Assembly (NCBI GenBank): GCA_007844125.1 | Contig: CM017557.1 | Span: 57,426,857 to 57,490,856 of the forward strand | DNA length: 64,000 bases | Source: Sinonovacula constricta | Lineage: Eukaryota > Mollusca > Bivalvia > Cardiida > Solecurtidae | Direction: 5' to 3' | Shown: in pieces, positions 62,368-64,000 of the stretch | Layout: each line of letters opens with the position of its first letter | Position numbering within the stretch: the first letter of the stretch is position 1 | Position numbers and translations under genes: made by a program | The notes under the pieces: model-generated | The model's database searches: none | What the model saw: only the letters and a program-made list of their open reading frames with translations | Told to the model about the DNA's origin: nothing

Positions 62368-62605
62368 TGCTTGGGGTTTATTGTCCCGCAAACAGTATTT
62401 CAGTTATCTGGAGATGGTGACCACTTAAAGCAGATATTTTTTACTTTGTATAGCATGCCATCAACATCTGGCATGATATCATACCCAATCGCATTATCCT
62501 GATACCTAGCCAACCAGTTGTGGAAGTACCCTTCTATTTGCTTGGGCCTTAGCAAGGGAGCTATACCACTATCATTTTTCAGGACTTTAGTATGTTGTGG
62601 TCATG
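62368..62605 (-). repeat. SINE family B, reverse copy
   Basis: The complement of the family body and tail is clear ('GGGGTTTATTGTCCCGCAAA', 'CAGTATTTCAGTTATCTGGA', 'CTTAGCAAGGGAGCTATACC'). The head is lost into diverged sequence. Confidence 0.8.
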
Positions 62606-62734
62606 GATAGAACGTGGGATCCAGGATGTTCCATGTTAACATTCAATTGAACATGTATTGCTTATTGCTCCACACCAATCCTTAAAAATTGTGTTGGTAA
62701 AGTTTGTGGTCATGGACTTTGAATGAAACCTGTT

Positions 62735-64000
62735 ACAATAAGACCCTAGCCCATAGTCAAGTCTTAAAATTAGAAAGGATACAGATTACAATGAGACCCT
62801 AGTCCATGGCCGTCTTAAAATTAGAAAGAATACAGGTTACAATAAGACCCTAGTCCATGACCAAGTCTTAAAATTAGAAAGAATACAGGTTACAATGAGA
62901 TCCTAGTCCATGGCCAAGTCTTAAAATTAGAAAGAATACAGATTACAATAAGATCCTAGTCCATGGTCAAGTCTTAATATTAGAAAGAATACAGGTTACA
63001 ATAAGATCCTAGTGCATGGTCAAGTTTTAAAATTAGAAAGATTACAATGAGACCCTAGTCCATGGTCATGTCTTAAAATTAGAAAGAATACAGATTACAA
63101 TAAGACCCTAGTCCATGGTCAAGTCTTAAAATTAGAAAGAATACAGGTTACAATGAGACCCTAGTCCATGGTCAAGTCTTAAAATTAGAAAGAATACAGG
63201 TTACAATGAGACCCTAGTCCATGGTCAAGTCTTAAAATTAGAAAGAATACAGATTACAATAAGACCCTAGTCCATGGTCAAGTCTTAAAATTAGAAAGAA
63301 TACAGATTACAATGAGACCCTAGTCCATGGCCGTCTTAAAATTAGAAAGAATACAGGTTACAATGAGACCCTAGTCCATGGTCAAGTCTTAAAATTAGAA
63401 AGAATACAGGTTACAATAAGACCCTAGTCCATGGCCGTCTTAAAATTAGAAAGAATACAGGTTACAATGAGACCCTAGTCCATGGTCAAGTCTTAAAATT
63501 AGAAAGAATACAGTTTACAATGAGACCCTAGTCCATGGTCAAGTCTTAAAATTAGAAAGAATACAGATTACAATGAGATCCTAGTCCATGGTCAAGTCTT
63601 AAAATTAGAAAGAATACAGATTACAATAAGACCCTAGTCCATGGTCAAGTCTTAAAATTAGAAAGAATACAGATTACAATGAGATCCTAGTCCATGGCCG
63701 TCTTAAAATTAGAAAGAATACAGATTACAATGAGATCCTAGTCCATGGCCAAGTCTTAAAATTAGAAAGAATACAGATTACAATAAGACCCTAGTCCATG
63801 GCCAAGTCTTAAAATTAGAAAGAATACAGGTTACAATAAGACCCTAGTCCATGGCCAAGTCTTAAAATTAGAAAGAATACAGGTTACAATAAGACCCTAG
63901 TCCATGGCCAAGTCTTAAAATTAGAAAGAATACAGATTACAATGAGATCCTAGTCCATGGCCAAGTCTTAAAATTAGAAAGAATACAGGTTACAATGAGA
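62735..64000 (+). repeat. 53-bp minisatellite, running off the window
   Basis: About 24 units of GTCAAGTCTTAAAATTAGAA + AGAATACAGATTACAATGAG + ACCCTAGTCCATG. Two alternating point states (GATTACAAT/GGTTACAAT; AAGACCC/GAGATCC) and a 4-bp deletion form (CATGGCCGTCTT) recur in different orders, which could be used to trace the array's growth. The right end is outside the window. Confidence 0.95.

Overview
This is animal nuclear DNA: AT-rich, with spliceosomal introns (GT...AG), AATAAA poly(A) signals, three families of tRNA-derived SINEs, minisatellites and DNA transposons. Three conserved metazoan genes are present. The repeat content (tandem repeats of an interspersed type whose tail reads GGTGAGCTAAAAA, and many tRNA-headed SINEs) suggests a mollusc, probably a bivalve. 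That taxonomic call is inference.

Layout. (1) 1-16,100, + strand: the 3' eleven exons of kaptin (KPTN), a subunit of the lysosomal KICSTOR complex that restrains mTORC1. The first exons lie left of the window. Its introns are swollen by three tandem arrays: a 62-bp one (4.5 kb), a 27-bp one (5.1-7.3 kb) and a 37-bp one (8.2-10.4 kb). The last grew out of an exon/5'-splice-site junction. (2) 16.1-21.1 kb: a convergent KPTN/ARID4 tail-to-tail interval with SINEs and probably the ARID4 3' UTR. (3) 21,143-42,185, - strand: a complete 24-exon ARID4 gene (homologue of vertebrate ARID4A/B, SIN3-HDAC chromatin factor). The reconstructed reading frame closes exactly at 1,653 codons. (4) 42.19-42.47 kb: a compact bidirectional promoter with CCAAT, CACGTG, NRF1-like and YY1-like motifs. 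(5) 42.4-60.9 kb, + strand: a complete mitochondrial carrier of the SLC25A45/47/48 type (302 aa). (6) 60.9-64 kb: intergenic DNA with a MITE, a reversed SINE and a 53-bp minisatellite running off the right edge.

The most unusual content is inside the 13.6-kb first coding intron of the carrier gene. Positions 44,639-55,954 form one 11.3-kb element with 122-bp terminal inverted repeats (2 mismatches) and a perfect 6-bp target duplication (AATGTT), the hallmarks of Polinton/Maverick elements. On its - strand it has a broken, spliced gene resembling the zinc-finger and exonuclease half of a protein-primed family B DNA polymerase. On its + strand it has an intact intronless 177-codon TATA-binding-protein (TBP) homologue with its own upstream TATATAA box and AATAAA signal. 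It also carries a small micro-exon gene and a probable multi-exon gene of unknown function. No capsid, packaging ATPase, protease or integrase gene is recognisable. The element has since been hit by a SINE (between the TATA box and the TBP-like ORF), a 0.9-kb inverted-repeat element (inside the zinc-finger region) and a Tigger/pogo deletion derivative (in a micro-exon intron). A Polinton-like element carrying a TBP is the part of this window most likely to be undescribed.
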